Assembly (NCBI GenBank): GCA_026392515.1
Contig: JAPLBY010000001.1
Coordinates: forward strand, 1 to 64,000
DNA from: Actinomycetota bacterium
GTDB lineage: Bacteria > Actinomycetota > Actinomycetes > S36-B12 > UBA5976
Reading direction: 5' to 3'
DNA length: 64,000 nt
The notes beneath the pieces are model-generated. The model saw only the letters and a program-made list of their open reading frames with translations. It was not told where the DNA came from and made no database searches. Below are positions 62,820-64,000 of this stretch, piece by piece. Position 1 is the first letter of the stretch. Each line of letters starts with the position of its first letter. Position numbers and translations under genes: made by a program.

Positions 62820-63920
62820 TTAGTTATCTTCTAACAGAAGTTGGTTGCTCGGCAATCCCTTTGGAATATCTTCTATTACTGCAGCTGTTATTAAAGTTTG
62901 TTCCACGTCTGAAATTATCGCGATGAGCCGATTACGTCGTCTTTCATCAAGCTCGGCAAACACGTCATCCAGGATCAGAATTGGGTCATCGTCATGTTCG
63001 CGCAATATTTTGAAAGCGGCTAACCGAAGTGCGATTGCAATTGACCAAGACTGGCCATGTGAGGCATATCCTTTTGCCGGCATATTGCTTAACTGAATAT
63101 TTAGATCGTCTCGATGTGGTCCTACTAATGTTGCGCCACGTTCCACTTCTTCCTTACTTCTGTTTTCTAATTCAATCTTGAAGAGGTTTGAAATTTCGGT
63201 TTTGTCACTCACTTCAATAGGCAACCAAGAGTTTGAATAATTTAGAAACAGTGGCTCAGTATCTCCACTAATCGCAGTTCCAAATTCAGTTAGGTGCGGC
63301 TCGATTCGCTTGATGTTTTCTAAACGAGTAGCAATTAGTTCGGCACCGGTTTGAATTAGTTGTTCATCCCAGGCGTCTAAAGTTGCCCGCGCTTGAGCTG
63401 ATGGGGCGCGGCGGCCTAAAGATTTTAAAAGCGTGTTGCGCTGTTTTAAGGTTCGTTCAAAGTCACTGCGGGTTGTTGAAAGTTTTGGGGAAATTGATGT
63501 TCCGAGTTCATCAATAAATCTTCGCCGGGATGAAGGTTCACCTTTTACTAGCTCTAGGTCTTCCGGTGAGAAAATTACAGTCGTTACTAAACCTAAAATG
63601 TCACGGGATTTAGAAAGTGGGTTTCCGTTTAGCGAAACTTTATTGGCGCCTTGAGTATTTATAGTTAGTTCCACTTTTGCTTGGCGGTTATGTTTCTCAA
63701 CTTGAGCCAAAACGGTTGCTGAAGTTTGCCCATTTCTAATTAGAGGGGCATCCTGGGAAACCCTATGGCTGTTAAGGGTTGCCAGGTAATGAACCGCTTC
63801 CACAATGTTTGTTTTGCCTCGGCCGTTACGGCCCACAATGGTTGTTGCACCGGGCGAAAAAGAAAGATCTAAGTTTTCGTGGTTGCGAAAATCGCGCAAA
63901 GAAAGTTTAGATATTTGCAT
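62820..63920 (-). CDS. recF: DNA repair and replication protein RecF
   Basis: The 366-residue SMC-like ATPase has Walker A (VGRNGRGKTNIVEA, ~30), the signature SHGQSWSIAIALRLA and Walker B (ILILDDVFAELDERRR). It loads RecA at gaps with RecO and RecR. It lies 32 bases after dnaN and four before DUF721, the usual origin-side order. Confidence 0.96.
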   Translation of the reverse strand: MQISKLSLRDFRNHENLDLSFSPGATTIVGRNGRGKTNIVEAVHYLATLNSHRVSQDAPLIRNGQTSATVLAQVEKHNRQAKVELTINTQGANKVSLNGNPLSKSRDILGLVTTVIFSPEDLELVKGEPSSRRRFIDELGTSISPKLSTTRSDFERTLKQRNTLLKSLGRRAPSAQARATLDAWDEQLIQTGAELIATRLENIKRIEPHLTEFGTAISGDTEPLFLNYSNSWLPIEVSDKTEISNLFKIELENRSKEEVERGATLVGPHRDDLNIQLSNMPAKGYASHGQSWSIAIALRLAAFKILREHDDDPILILDDVFAELDERRRNRLIAIISDVEQTLITAAVIEDIPKGLPSNQLLLEDN

Positions 63921-63952
63921 TACTTAATGTTGCCGATAAACATCTGCACTAA

Positions 63953-64000
63953 TTATTGTTGCCGGATTGGCATCAATAAATATTTAAAGCTGTCATCTGG
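63953..64000 (-). CDS. dnaN: DNA polymerase III beta clamp, C-terminal end
   Basis: The last 15 codons and stop are present: PDDSFKYLLMPIRQQ. The FKYLLMP(I/V)R ending is the C-terminal strand of the sliding clamp. The gene continues beyond the window edge. It marks the near side of the dnaA-dnaN origin. Confidence 0.93.
   Translation of the reverse strand, partial: PDDSFKYLLMPIRQQ

Overview
The window is a low-to-mid GC (mid-40s percent by eye) actinobacterial chromosome segment ending beside the replication origin. The right end carries the tail of dnaN, then recF, a DUF721 (DciA-type) gene, gyrB, gyrA, a DUF3566 membrane gene, tRNA-Ile, a DLW-39-like micro-gene and tRNA-Ala, which is the usual actinobacterial origin layout. 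A WhiB protein, a mycothiol-type DinB-fold protein, a MarP-like protease and a Tad/CpaE cluster support Actinobacteria. The modest GC and compact gene packing suggest a freshwater acI/Nanopelagicales-like lineage; that placement is inference.

Region 1 (1-10967, minus) is one uninterrupted reading frame of at least 3655 codons that runs off the left edge. It encodes a giant secreted protein: signal peptide, propeller-like region, FN3-like domain, about ten SWM/Ig-like repeats, a cysteine-rich region ending in a GEVED motif, and fourteen CshA-type fibril repeats. The many short plus-strand frames here are shadows. Directly upstream lie a membrane histidine kinase and a LuxR-type response regulator; GTTACCC-type motifs occur in front of both the regulator and the giant gene.

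Region 2 (13.8-22.7 kb, minus) holds pntB/pntAB/pntAA transhydrogenase, a TauE/SafE exporter, an ABC exporter pair, a DivIVA-like coiled-coil protein and a DEAD-box helicase with a 12-residue repeat tail at its N-terminus. Region 3 (22.7-28.1 kb, plus) holds rmuC, an APC permease, an MDMPI-like protein, a CDGSH protein, a small DnaX-tail-like protein and a CapA-like phosphoesterase. Region 4 (28.1-32.3 kb) holds an AldB-type aldehyde dehydrogenase with DUF779, a divergent response regulator, and a photolyase-like protein whose two domains appear in swapped order.

Region 5 (32.3-49.9 kb) follows the order of a conserved actinobacterial block: STAS protein, small Tad pilus cluster, Fic-like protein, holin-like protein, nhaA, acs, an unknown gene, MarP-like protease, NUDIX, nth, Crp, RidA, DUF4177, WhiB4-like and a class A penicillin-binding protein. 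Region 6 (50-56.4 kb) holds a YqeY-like protein, EamA transporter, HisC-type aminotransferase, SpoIIE-type phosphatase, class III aminotransferase and dnaB. The dnaB upstream region contains a small cluster of DnaA-box-like sequences. No rRNA genes, insertion sequences, prophage or CRISPR arrays were seen.
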